The notes under the pieces are model-generated. The model was not told where the DNA came from. It did no database searches and was given only the letters and a program-made list of their open reading frames with translations. Positions 1 through 8,412 of a stretch of DNA of 18,696 bases are shown here, piece after piece; within the stretch, counting starts at the first letter, position 1, and the number at the start of each line of letters is the position of its first letter. The translations under genes were made by a program, and so were the position numbers. This DNA is from Bacteroidota bacterium (GTDB lineage Bacteria; Bacteroidota; Bacteroidia; Flavobacteriales; Flavobacteriaceae). The stretch lies in assembly GCA_024278565.1 (NCBI GenBank), contig JAJRSY010000066.1, positions 1-18,696 of the forward strand. Reading direction: 5' to 3'.

Positions 1-1950
1 AAATGAATTTGTCGTTTTGATTCCTAACCTATATAAAATGTTCTCTACCGTTGTTTTAAGAAAATAAAAATCGCTTTTTTGTACGGGTTTCGTCCAGCTA
101 GCCTCAGCTCTATTTCCTGTGATTAGAACGCTCAAATGTTTATTTTCAACCCTTTTTGATTGGTATTGGTGATAAGTTTTACCGAATTCAAAAAACTTTA
201 GGTTCTGGTTTTTTCTATTGATGTTATAAGAAATAGCAGCAAGGCCCGAGAACAACATTGATTGCCGCATCACTGACAGGTCATTGCTCAAAGGGTTTAA
301 AAGGGTAATGTTTTCCTCTTTTTTTAGGTTTTTAGAGCGTGATACGTATTCTGGTGATGTTAGGCTGTTTACCATTATCTCATAGAAACCACGTGCGGCC
401 AGCTGATTGCCGATAAGATGCTGTAGTTTGTAATCTTCAAACCTGGTAGTTGAAGCTACTGAGGCGTTTGATTTTTCGGAAAAATGAATATTGTTATAGC
501 CAAATACGCGCAGTATTTCTTCGATAACATCAACATCACGACGAACATCTACACGGTATGGGGGTATTAGAAGTCCAAGACCGGTTTCGGTAACGTTCAT
601 TACCTTGATGTCCAATGAAGATAAAATTGACTTTATCGCATCTCTCGGAATTTCTTGTCCTATCAGTTTATTTGTTTTGTCAAAACTTAAAAATACTTGA
701 TGCTCAGCAGTTTTTTTTGGGTAGAGGTCCACAATGTCTGAAGTGATATCACCCCCAGCAATCTCTTTAATTAGAATTGCCGCTCTTTGCAATGAAAATG
801 CTACATTTTCAATATCAATACCACGTTCAAATCTAAAAGAAGCATCAGTATTCAAGCCGTGTCTTTTTGCCGACCTACGTATTGAAATTGGATCAAAATA
901 GGCGCTTTCTAAAAATATGGAAGTTGTTTTTTCGGTCACCCCTGAATGTATGCCACCAAAAACCCCGGCGATGCACAAGGGTTTTTCGGCATCACAGATC
1001 ATTAGGTCATCTTCGTGCAACTCGCGTTCAATCTCGTCTAAGGTGGTGAACTTTGTGCCTTTGGGCAGTGTTTTTACAACAATCTTGTTGCCTGATATTT
1101 TATTGGCATCAAATGCATGCAGCGGTTGCCCCAGTTCATGAAGTACATAATTGGTGGCGTCCACTAAATTATTTTTTGGTTTAATTCCTATGGCTTTCAA
1201 CCTGTTTTTCAGCCAATCAGGTGATGGCTGAACGATGAGGTTGCTAAGGGTGATGCCACAATATCTTGGTGCCAAGTTGTTTTTTTCAACGAGTACATCA
1301 ATTTTCAATGACCGTTCAGAGACATTAAAATTATTGATAGGTGGTGTAATCAATTCGAGTTTAATATTTTTTTGGTGCAATCCAGCTCTTAGATCCCGAG
1401 CAACTCCGTAATGGCTCATGGCATCTGCCCGGTTAGGGGTAAGCCCAATTTCAAATACATGGTCGTTTTCTATATCAAAAATAGTGGAGCAGGCTGTGCC
1501 GGGTTTTAGTGAATCGTCAAGTACTAAAATACCATTATGGCCGTCACCAAGCCCGAGTTCATCTTCGGCACAGATCATACCATGGCTTTCTTCTCCCCGA
1601 ATTTTCCCCTTTTTAAGGGTCCAAGATTCTTCTTCCTTGGTGTAAAGGGTCGTTCCAATAGTGGCGACAGCTACCTTCTGTCCTTTGGCAACGTTAGGTG
1701 CTCCACAGACTATTTGAATTGGGGTATCAGAGCCAATATCGACAGTGGTCAATTTCAATCGGTCGGCATTGGGGTGTTGTTCACAACTGAGTACATGCCC
1801 AACAACAATGCCCTGAAGTCCACCTTTTACAGATTCAAAGGTTGTAATGCCCTCAACTTCCAGACCTAGGTCGGTTAAAAGTTCTGCGGTTTGATCGGCC
1901 TTCCAATCTATGTTCAAGAATTGTTTTAACCAGTTGTATGATATCTTCAT
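1..1950 (-). CDS. pheT: Phenylalanine--tRNA ligase beta subunit, 3' end cut by window
   Basis: The reading frame is open from an ATG at 1950 to base 1 (650 codons, no stop), so the C-terminal part lies outside the window; family members are about 800 residues. The N-terminus MKISYNWLKQFL is typical of PheT. An EMAP/tRNA-binding domain follows at about residues 45-150, with HPNADRL (59-65) and CGAPN (82-86). TPNRADAMSHYGVARDL (about 171-187) opens the B3/B4 region, and a B5-type segment contains PPYRVDVRRDVDVIEEI (about 460-476). The part still present enters the catalytic-like core; the anticodon-binding FDX-ACB domain would be in the missing part. With PheS the protein forms the cytoplasmic alpha2beta2 enzyme that charges tRNA-Phe. 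pheS is not adjacent upstream, because the next gene is divergent; separate pheS and pheT loci are usual in Bacteroidota. Nothing in the visible part suggests damage. Confidence 0.96.
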   Translation of the reverse strand, partial: MKISYNWLKQFLNIDWKADQTAELLTDLGLEVEGITTFESVKGGLQGIVVGHVLSCEQHPNADRLKLTTVDIGSDTPIQIVCGAPNVAKGQKVAVATIGTTLYTKEEESWTLKKGKIRGEESHGMICAEDELGLGDGHNGILVLDDSLKPGTACSTIFDIENDHVFEIGLTPNRADAMSHYGVARDLRAGLHQKNIKLELITPPINNFNVSERSLKIDVLVEKNNLAPRYCGITLSNLIVQPSPDWLKNRLKAIGIKPKNNLVDATNYVLHELGQPLHAFDANKISGNKIVVKTLPKGTKFTTLDEIERELHEDDLMICDAEKPLCIAGVFGGIHSGVTEKTTSIFLESAYFDPISIRRSAKRHGLNTDASFRFERGIDIENVAFSLQRAAILIKEIAGGDITSDIVDLYPKKTAEHQVFLSFDKTNKLIGQEIPRDAIKSILSSLDIKVMNVTETGLGLLIPPYRVDVRRDVDVIEEILRVFGYNNIHFSEKSNASVASTTRFEDYKLQHLIGNQLAARGFYEIMVNSLTSPEYVSRSKNLKKEENITLLNPLSNDLSVMRQSMLFSGLAAISYNINRKNQNLKFFEFGKTYHQYQSKRVENKHLSVLITGNRAEASWTKPVQKSDFYFLKTTVENILYRLGIKTTNSF

Positions 1951-1969
1951 GGTTCGGTTTTAAAAACAG

Positions 1970-2000
1970 CAAAGATAAAACAATGGTTTAAGACATTCAA
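1970..2000 (-). promoter_or_regulatory. Bacteroidota-type promoter of pheT
   Basis: On the minus strand, TATCTTTG (1977-1970) matches the Bacteroidota -7 consensus TAnnTTTG exactly. A TTG (2000-1998) lies 20 nt upstream, the spacing expected for the -33 element. Initiation would fall a few bases downstream, giving a very short leader before the pheT ATG at 1950. The remaining spacer to 2206 holds imperfect short repeats (GAATGGGA-AAGGATT twice between 2106 and 2158) and no gene. No equally good promoter was found for the divergent gene at 2207. Confidence 0.6.
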
Positions 2001-2206
2001 TAGTGGTACAATTGAAATGCTTTAATATCCCAATTTTATTATTTTTTGGTTAATTTCGATTTTGAAGTCCCACTGTAAAAAAAATCAACTTATAACAATT
2101 AGAATGAGAGAATGGGACAAGGATTGAAGGATTGAATGGGATAAGGCGACAAGGATTTAATCTTTAGAGCATTAAAGCATTCACATATTAAATAAAAACG
2201 AACAAA

Positions 2207-3430
2207 ATGAAAAAAATAGTCACGGTTTTATTTTTGATCGGTTTTCTGGTTGGCTGTAAAGATCTGGAAGAGGCAACCCTTGCCGAAGGTATTTGGTTGG
2301 CTGAATTGGAGGTAATGGATGGAAATATCCTTCCTTTCAATTTTAAGTTATCGAATACTGAAATAGATGGGTATCGTATAGCAGTTTATAATGCTGATGA
2401 GGTGATTTTGGTTGATGAGGTTGAGATTAAGGATGATTCAATTAAGATCAAGCTACCTGTTTATGAGGGTTATATCGTTGGAAGTTTTACAAAAAACAGT
2501 ATTGAGGGGGAGTTCATTAAAGCAGGTTTGTCAAGGGTAGTTCCTTTCAAAGCAACCTACGGGGTGAGAAAAAGATTTAAAACTTCTAATCCTCCATCTA
2601 CCAACCTAGCAGGAATTTGGGAAACCGAGTTTAGTGCAGGCACCAGTGATAGCTATAGGGCAAAAGGTGTTTTCAAGCAAAATAAAAATTTGGTTACTGG
2701 AACCTTTAGAACCACGACGGGTGATTATAGGTATCTTGAGGGTGTCATGGAAGGTGATTCCTTAAAACTTTCAACCTTTGATGGTGCCCATGCATTTCTG
2801 TTTTTGGCTAAGGTCACCGATAGCAGTTTGAATGGTGTTTTTTATTCAGGTAATCATTTCAAAGAACCTTTTAGTGCCAAACGTAATGACGCCTATGAAT
2901 TGCCCAGTGCCGATTCGTTGACTTTTCTTAAAAAAGGCTATGATGCTTTTGAGTTTTCGTTTCCCGATGCCAATGGGCATTCTGTTTCTTTAAAGGATGA
3001 ACGCTTTAAGAACAAGGTGGTTGTGGTGCAAATTATGGGCACCTGGTGTCCCAATTGTTTGGATGAGACCAAGTTTTATGTTGATTATTTGAAAAACAAC
3101 GGCAACAGTGACCTTGAGGTAATAGCGTTGGCTTTTGAATATGCCAAAAACGAGGAAGCCGCTTTTAAGAACATTTTAAGGTTGAAGGAAAGAATAGGTA
3201 TCGATTACCCCATTGTTTTGGCCCAGTTCGGTTCGACCGACAAAGAATTGGCGCAGCAAAAATTGCCTATGTTGAATCAGGTATTGTCGTACCCAACTTC
3301 AATATTTATTGACAGAACAGGGAAGGTAAGAAAAATTCATACCGGTTTCAATGGTCCCGCTACGGGAGCGGCCTTTTTGTCTTTTAAAAAAGAGTTCGAC
3401 GGGTTTGTGAAAGGGCTGTTGGCAGAATAG
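2207..3430 (+). CDS. Thioredoxin-like (TlpA/ResA-type) lipoprotein with duplicated N-terminal module
   Basis: This is a 407-residue predicted lipoprotein. A short signal peptide ends in a lipobox, LVGC (Cys17). Two segments then begin with the same GIW motif (G28-W30 and G136-W138). Each runs about 95 residues, is rich in alternating beta-strand patterns, and ends in a similar PF(K/S)A tract, so they look like a tandem duplication of a lipocalin-like module. The C-terminal part (about 245-407) is a TlpA/AhpC-TSA thioredoxin fold with WCPNC (W280-C284) and a cis-proline context SYPTS (P363). The dithiol motif is intact, so a thiol-disulfide exchange role in the envelope is likely. The substrate and the function of the two N-terminal modules are unknown. 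The gene stands alone, convergent with leuB. The ATG at 2207 is chosen because it gives a complete signal peptide. Confidence 0.85.
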   Translation: MKKIVTVLFLIGFLVGCKDLEEATLAEGIWLAELEVMDGNILPFNFKLSNTEIDGYRIAVYNADEVILVDEVEIKDDSIKIKLPVYEGYIVGSFTKNSIEGEFIKAGLSRVVPFKATYGVRKRFKTSNPPSTNLAGIWETEFSAGTSDSYRAKGVFKQNKNLVTGTFRTTTGDYRYLEGVMEGDSLKLSTFDGAHAFLFLAKVTDSSLNGVFYSGNHFKEPFSAKRNDAYELPSADSLTFLKKGYDAFEFSFPDANGHSVSLKDERFKNKVVVVQIMGTWCPNCLDETKFYVDYLKNNGNSDLEVIALAFEYAKNEEAAFKNILRLKERIGIDYPIVLAQFGSTDKELAQQKLPMLNQVLSYPTSIFIDRTGKVRKIHTGFNGPATGAAFLSFKKEFDGFVKGLLAE

Positions 3431-3453
3431 TATCAAAAAAACCATCGGAATTT

Positions 3454-4572
3454 TTAAATAATTGTGGATTGCCCCAAGTCAATATTCTCATCATTGATGT
3501 TTAGGTTATCTTCAGAATCCTCAATGTTTTCTGCAATAAAATCACCAACGTAATCGGTACCGTATTTGCTTCCCCCGAAAATGTCCGGGGTGCTAATATT
3601 CTTAAGGAAAGAAGTATGAACGGCCCTTACTACAGCGTTGGTCTCTTCGAACAACCCAAAATGTTGTAGCAACAAGGCGGTACTCAATATTGATGCGACG
3701 GGATTCGCAATATTCTTGCCTTTCGCCTTGGGGTAAGATCCGTGAAAGGGTTCGAACATCGCATTTTCGTTTCCGACCGATGCAGAGGGCAGAAGGCCTA
3801 CCGACCCAATAATAATACTTCCTTGGGCCGAAAGTATGTCTCCAAACATATTATCTGTCAAGATAACATCGAATTTTGAGGGGTTCATCATCATTTGAAC
3901 CACGGCGTTGTCAATATAGAGACACTCAAGTTGCACCTCTGGGTAGCTACTGCTGATTTCGGTCACAACCCTGCGCCATAATCTAGAGGTTTCAAGTACA
4001 TTGGCCTTATCGATCAAGCTGAGTTTTCTTTTGCGTTTTTTGGCAGCTTTGAATGCCAAATGGGCAATACGGGCGATTTGACTTTCATCGTAATCACATA
4101 GATCCGATGCGAGTGTACCATCTTTGCTCAATGTTTTTTTTCCTAAGTAAATGCCCCCAGTTAGTTCGCGATAGATTATCAAATCGGTACCTGATATTAC
4201 TTTTTTTGGCAGGAATGAATTTTCAATAAGGCCGGGGAAAACTTTTACGGGTCTTATGTTGGCAAATAGCCCCAATTCTTTACGTAGTTCGAACAGGCCC
4301 TGTTCGGGTCGCATTTTTGCCGCTGGGTCATTATCGTATTCTGGCGCACCAATCGTTCCGAATAGTACGGCATCAGATGCCTTGCACAGATCCAAGGTCG
4401 CATCGGGTAACGGTTGACCTGTGTTTTCTATGGCAATAGCCCCAATCGGTGCTTCTGTAAAACTGAATTGATGGCCGAAGGCCTCTTCAACTGCCCGAAG
4501 GCATTTCACCGACTGCGCCAGTATTTCAGGGCCGATTCCGTCTCCTTTTAAAAGTGTGATTTTTAAATTCAT
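3454..4572 (-). CDS. leuB: 3-isopropylmalate dehydrogenase
   Basis: LeuB (372 residues, full length for the family) oxidises and decarboxylates 3-isopropylmalate to 2-ketoisocaproate with NAD, the third step of leucine synthesis, in the cytoplasm. Family features are the nucleotide-binding start ITLLKGDGIGPE (5-16), RPEQGLFELRKELGLFANIRP (88-108), the catalytic tyrosine in IYRELTGGIYLG (Y134), the catalytic lysine in LIDKANVL (K189), and the metal-binding aspartates in YIDNAVVQM (D221) and DNMFGD (D240, D245). Its ATG overlaps the leuA stop by one base (TGATG), so translation is probably coupled to leuA. The gene ends 23 bp from the convergent thioredoxin-like gene, with no clear hairpin between them. 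Confidence 0.96.
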   Translation of the reverse strand: MNLKITLLKGDGIGPEILAQSVKCLRAVEEAFGHQFSFTEAPIGAIAIENTGQPLPDATLDLCKASDAVLFGTIGAPEYDNDPAAKMRPEQGLFELRKELGLFANIRPVKVFPGLIENSFLPKKVISGTDLIIYRELTGGIYLGKKTLSKDGTLASDLCDYDESQIARIAHLAFKAAKKRKRKLSLIDKANVLETSRLWRRVVTEISSSYPEVQLECLYIDNAVVQMMMNPSKFDVILTDNMFGDILSAQGSIIIGSVGLLPSASVGNENAMFEPFHGSYPKAKGKNIANPVASILSTALLLQHFGLFEETNAVVRAVHTSFLKNISTPDIFGGSKYGTDYVGDFIAENIEDSEDNLNINDENIDLGQSTII

Positions 4573-5744
4573 CAGCCAATCTTTTCAATTGCTACATCGG
4601 TTGCTGATATAATATCATGTATATCAGTGTCCAACACCTCTTTCTTAATATCCGCAAACTTTAGAAACTCGTTATATACGGTGTCAAGTTGCAGCTTGGT
4701 CAACTCATAACCTACTATTTTAGCTCGATATGCCAAGGCCGCCCTACCGCTTCTAGCGGTAAGTACAATAGAGGATTCATTCACACCCACATCGGCCGGA
4801 TCGATGATTTCATAGGTTTCCCTATTTTTGATAACACCATCTTGGTGTATTCCAGAACTATGGGCAAAGGCATTTGCACCAACGATGGCTTTGTTCGACT
4901 GTACCATTACCCCCATTTTTTGCGAAACCATTTGGCTTGTGCTATATAACAATTTGCTATTGATGTTCGTATCGAGCCCAAGACCAGGGTGTTGTCTCAT
5001 TATCATTACCACCTCTTCTAAAGACGTATTTCCTGCCCGTTCGCCAATACCGTTTATCGTACATTCAATCTGTCTGGCTCCGTTCACAACCCCTGCGATG
5101 GAGTTGGCGGTTGCCAAGCCCAAATCATTGTGGCAATGGCAAGATAACACGGCTTTGTGAACGCCCGTTACATTTTCTTTCAGGTACTTCATTTTTGCAC
5201 CATACTCCTCTGGTAGGCAATAGCCGGTTGTGTCGGGTATATTCAAAACCGTTGCCCCGGCCTTAATTACGGCTTCGCATACCTTGGCCAAAAATTCATT
5301 ATCGGTTCTACCGGCATCTTCGGCATAAAACTCTACATCTTCAACAAAGGTTTTGGCATAGCGTACCGCTGCTATGGCCCGCTCGATAATGGCATCCCTA
5401 TTTGAATTGAATTTGTATTTTATGTGAGAATCTGAAGTGCCTATACCTGTATGTATACGTGGTTTCTTAGCATGGGTCAAGGCTTCTGCCGCAACCTCGA
5501 TGTCTTTTTCCACGGCACGTGTCAATCCACAAACCGTTGCGTTTTTCACCAATTTTGAGATTTCTACCACTGAATTGAAATCTCCGGGACTTGACCTCGG
5601 AAAGCCTGCCTCTAAAATATCAACCCCCAAATCGTCTAAACGTTCGGCAATCTCTAATTTTTGTTCGGCATCTAATTTACAACCGGGCACTTGTTCACCA
5701 TCCCTGAGGGTTGTATCAAAAATTTGCACCTTATCTTTGCTCAT
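4572..5744 (-). CDS. leuA: 2-isopropylmalate synthase, short form without C-terminal regulatory domain
   Basis: LeuA condenses 2-ketoisovalerate with acetyl-CoA, the committed step of leucine synthesis. The HMGL-like TIM barrel shows FDTTLRDGEQ (9-18, catalytic R14 and metal ligand D15), the metal-binding HCH of SCHCHNDLG (H203, H205) and GIGERAGNTSLEE. A linker subdomain with HSSGIHQDG follows. At 390 residues it lacks the roughly 120-residue LeuA dimer domain that binds leucine in the 500-plus-residue enzymes. The stop codon is directly followed by leuB, so the short length is not a sequence break. The VPGCKLD context after DGEQ is the form I know from Bacteroidota LeuA and argues against homocitrate or citramalate synthase, though these relatives cannot be fully excluded. 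leuC and leuD are not upstream; the next gene is divergent. Confidence 0.92.
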   Translation of the reverse strand: MSKDKVQIFDTTLRDGEQVPGCKLDAEQKLEIAERLDDLGVDILEAGFPRSSPGDFNSVVEISKLVKNATVCGLTRAVEKDIEVAAEALTHAKKPRIHTGIGTSDSHIKYKFNSNRDAIIERAIAAVRYAKTFVEDVEFYAEDAGRTDNEFLAKVCEAVIKAGATVLNIPDTTGYCLPEEYGAKMKYLKENVTGVHKAVLSCHCHNDLGLATANSIAGVVNGARQIECTINGIGERAGNTSLEEVVMIMRQHPGLGLDTNINSKLLYSTSQMVSQKMGVMVQSNKAIVGANAFAHSSGIHQDGVIKNRETYEIIDPADVGVNESSIVLTARSGRAALAYRAKIVGYELTKLQLDTVYNEFLKFADIKKEVLDTDIHDIISATDVAIEKIG

Positions 5745-5791
5745 TATATTTGTGTAGTTTTATGTACCCAATACGAATATATGACCAATAA

Positions 5792-5799
5792 GGGGGGGG
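5792..5799. repeat. Eight-G homopolymer in the leuA / helical-protein divergent spacer
   Basis: The 148-bp spacer between leuA (minus) and the 514-residue protein gene (plus) contains a run of eight G residues in otherwise AT-rich DNA. It lies 48 bp upstream of the leuA ATG, close to a weak -7-like element on the minus strand (TATATTCG, 5780-5773). Homopolymers of this length can change length during replication and so alter promoter spacing. No evidence of variation is available from one sequence. No riboswitch or attenuator-like leader peptide was recognised here. Confidence 0.5.
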
Positions 5800-5892
5800 C
5801 TCCTGAAAAAGGAATAGCGATTTACAACGCTTAATCACTTTTTATAATATTTAATTCATTGATTAACAGTTATTTAAATTATATTTTTTACG

Positions 5893-7437
5893 ATGACAAA
5901 TGCCCATAAAGATGCTTTGTTTATTCTTGTTAAATCACTTTCTAAGTCAGAAAAACGTCAGTTCAAGCTGTATGTGGGTAGGTTGGGGGTAAATACCGAT
6001 GCCAAATTTATTGCACTTTTCAATTTGCTCGATAAAATGAGGACGTATAATGAAAAAACGATTTTGGGCAGTGCTATCGTAAAAAAATCACAGCTTTCTA
6101 ATCTAAAAGCCCATTTGTACAAACAAATTTTGATCAGCTTGCGATTGAATCCTGTAAATCAAGATACACGGGTTCAAATTAGAGAGCAGCTTGATTTTGC
6201 GACCATACTTTATCAAAAAGGGCTGTACAAACAAAGCCTCAAAATTTTGGACAAGGCGAAGGTCAATGCAATTCAAAATGAAGAAAAGAACATTGCTTAT
6301 GAGATTGTAGAGCTTGAAAAAATTATAGAGACCCAGTACATCACGCGAAGTATTCCCGATCGGGCAAACGAACTTGCCGTGCAGGCCAAAGAGTTGTCCG
6401 CTCAAAATGTAATGACCAGTAAATTGTCGAACCTATCGCTACAATTGTACGGTCTCATGCTAAAAGTAGGTTATGTGCGAACTGATGATGATCACAAAAA
6501 AGTTAGGGGTTACTTTGAGAAGCACTTACCTAAATACCAGATGTCAGATTTGGGTTTTCGTGAAAAATTATGGCTGTACAAAGCATATTTATGGTACAGT
6601 TTTTTGACACAGGATTTTCTTTCGTGTTACAAATACGCAAGTAAATGGGTGGATCTTTTTTATGACAATAGAAAGATGATCTATCTAAACCCAGTTTTCT
6701 TTTTAAAGGGAAACCACTATCTTCTAGAGTCATTATTTTATGTAAAATACAGTTCACAGTTTAAAGACACCCTTGAGAAATTGGAAGCAATGGTCAAAAG
6801 CAAAGACTTTCCGAAAAACGACAATATTACTTCTTTGGCGTTTCTCTATATCAACTCAAATAAACTGAACCTTCATTTTCTTCAAGGTACATTTAAAAAG
6901 GGATTATATTTAGTGAAAATCATTGAATATGGCATCAATAAACATCGAGCGCGAATTGACGAGCACCATATTATGTTGCTGTACTACAAAATTGCCTGCT
7001 TGTATTTTGGAATGGGTGATAACAAAACCTGTATTCTTTATTTGAAAAAAATCATCAATAACAAGAACCTGAAAATGCGCGAGGATTTGATGTGCTTTTC
7101 TCGTGTTTTGAGCTTGGTAGCACACTATGAAGCGGGAATGGACTATCATCTTGAAGTTCAGTTAAAGAGTACCTACAAGTTCTTACTTAAAATGAACGAC
7201 CTTCATGAAGTACAAAAGGAAATGATCAAGTTCTTGAGAAACCTTGGAAACATATACCCAAATGAGCTGCATAAAGAGTTTCAGAAACTACATACCGAAC
7301 TAAAAAAGTATGAGGATCACCCTTATGAAAAAAGGGCCTTCTTGTATTTAGATGTAATTTCTTGGTTGGAAAGCCATCTTGAGAACAAGCCTGTGGCTCA
7401 GATCATTCATGAAAAAGCATTGGCACTTACCCGTTAA
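5893..7437 (+). CDS. Hypothetical protein, all-helical TPR-like, cytoplasmic
   Basis: This 514-residue protein has no signal peptide and no obvious membrane segment. It is rich in Lys, Leu and Tyr. The whole chain reads as a series of amphipathic helix pairs; for example, FATILYQKGLYKQSLKILDKA and the region around KIACLYFGMGDNKTCILYLKK resemble TPR units. The start MTNAHKDALFILVKSLSKSEKRQFKLYV looks like a distinct N-terminal helical cap. No catalytic motif or DNA-binding helix-turn-helix was recognised. Helical-repeat proteins usually act as protein-binding scaffolds, but that is inference here. It lies divergent from leuAB and 9 bp upstream of the EamA transporter gene, with which it is probably co-transcribed. 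The ATG at 5893 follows an AT-rich leader without a Shine-Dalgarno, as is usual in this phylum. Confidence 0.85.
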   Translation: MTNAHKDALFILVKSLSKSEKRQFKLYVGRLGVNTDAKFIALFNLLDKMRTYNEKTILGSAIVKKSQLSNLKAHLYKQILISLRLNPVNQDTRVQIREQLDFATILYQKGLYKQSLKILDKAKVNAIQNEEKNIAYEIVELEKIIETQYITRSIPDRANELAVQAKELSAQNVMTSKLSNLSLQLYGLMLKVGYVRTDDDHKKVRGYFEKHLPKYQMSDLGFREKLWLYKAYLWYSFLTQDFLSCYKYASKWVDLFYDNRKMIYLNPVFFLKGNHYLLESLFYVKYSSQFKDTLEKLEAMVKSKDFPKNDNITSLAFLYINSNKLNLHFLQGTFKKGLYLVKIIEYGINKHRARIDEHHIMLLYYKIACLYFGMGDNKTCILYLKKIINNKNLKMREDLMCFSRVLSLVAHYEAGMDYHLEVQLKSTYKFLLKMNDLHEVQKEMIKFLRNLGNIYPNELHKEFQKLHTELKKYEDHPYEKRAFLYLDVISWLESHLENKPVAQIIHEKALALTR

Positions 7438-7446
7438 AAAAAAATA

Positions 7447-8328
7447 TTGAAAAATAAAAACCCTCATATCCCCCACCTCCTTGAGTTAAATTTGGCGATG
7501 CTCTTTATCAGTACCTCTGGGGCTTTGGGCAGGTATATTGAACTTCCGGTACCGGTAACAATAGTTGCTAGGGCCATTCTGGCCTTTGTTGCACTGTTTT
7601 TTTATTGCAAGTGGAAAGGTATATCCCTGAGAATGGAAAAGAAAGATATTTTGCCCATTGGTTTGACCGGTCTTTTGATGGGGGTGCATTGGCTAACCTA
7701 TTTCTATGCCCTAAAGATGTCAAATGTTGCTATTGGGATGCTTTCACTGTTTACCTACCCTGTCATTACTTCTTTTTTAGAACCTTTGTTGTTGAAAACC
7801 AAGTTTCAGAAAACACACTTGTTGTTAGGCGTTCTTGTCTTGTGTGGTATTTATTTTTTAGTGCCCGATTTTGACTCGCCTGCCGGACGGGCAGGTATTG
7901 ATAATTCGTATACACTGGCTGTGGGCGTTGGCGTTTTATCTGCCCTGCTCTATGCCCTTCGTAATCTGATTTTAAAAACCAAAGTGGGCAACTATGACGG
8001 TTCTATGTTGATGTGCTATCAGATGGGCGTTGTTGCCATTTTGTTAATGCCCGCTCTTTTCCAAACCAATATTGAGGCTATGGGCTCGCAATTACCGTCA
8101 ATATTGATTCTTGCGATATTGACCACCGCTATTGGCCATACCTTGTTTTTAAAGACTTTTAAACATTTCAGTATAACTACCGCGAGCATCATCAGTAGCG
8201 TACAGCCCATTTATGGCATCTTAATAGGATGGCTGTTTCTTGCTGAGCTACCTTCAGCGGCAACCATTATAGGTGGTATTTTGATTTTAAGTGCAGTTGT
8301 GGTCGAAAGTGTAAGGACATATCGGTGA
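7447..8328 (+). CDS. EamA/DMT family transporter, TTG start
   Basis: A 293-residue integral membrane protein with about ten hydrophobic segments in two five-helix halves, the arrangement of the drug/metabolite transporter superfamily. LISTSGALGRYIELPVPV-type residues in helix 1 and the C-terminal half (PIYGILIGWLFLAELPSAATIIGGILIL) are typical EamA. Substrate unknown; relatives export amino acids or other metabolites. A TTG start at 7447 is preferred because MKNKNPHIPHLLELNLAMLF provides the usual short N-terminus before helix 1; the first in-frame ATG (7498) would truncate that helix. It follows the 514-residue protein gene by 9 bp. Oddity: residues 144-150 (SPAGRAG), in the loop between the two halves, are encoded by a palindrome that also occurs in the intergenic repeat at 10987-11005. 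Confidence 0.88.
   Translation: MKNKNPHIPHLLELNLAMLFISTSGALGRYIELPVPVTIVARAILAFVALFFYCKWKGISLRMEKKDILPIGLTGLLMGVHWLTYFYALKMSNVAIGMLSLFTYPVITSFLEPLLLKTKFQKTHLLLGVLVLCGIYFLVPDFDSPAGRAGIDNSYTLAVGVGVLSALLYALRNLILKTKVGNYDGSMLMCYQMGVVAILLMPALFQTNIEAMGSQLPSILILAILTTAIGHTLFLKTFKHFSITTASIISSVQPIYGILIGWLFLAELPSAATIIGGILILSAVVVESVRTYR
7877..7895. repeat. REP-like palindrome inside the EamA gene
   Basis: The 19-mer CGCCTGCCGGACGGGCAGG occurs here and, identically, at 10987-11005 in the intergenic repeat. It has 6-bp arms CCTGCC/GGCAGG around GGACG. Within the transporter it is read without a frame break and adds a Pro/Gly/Ala/Arg-rich stretch after VPDFD in the hydrophilic loop between the two five-helix halves. 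Its high GC contrasts with the surrounding gene. Insertion of a mobile palindrome into a tolerant loop is an inference. Confidence 0.7.
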
Positions 8329-8412
8329 TACAACCTCATATTGGGCATATGAATAATCATAATGTTGAAATACGGAAGGGCGATAGGGGAGTTCGTGCCA
8401 CTTTGACCGAAT

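Noticed and set aside
7447..7500. ATG at 7498 as the transporter start
   Set aside because: It would remove part of the first membrane helix; the TTG at 7447 gives the normal EamA N-terminus and close spacing to the upstream gene.
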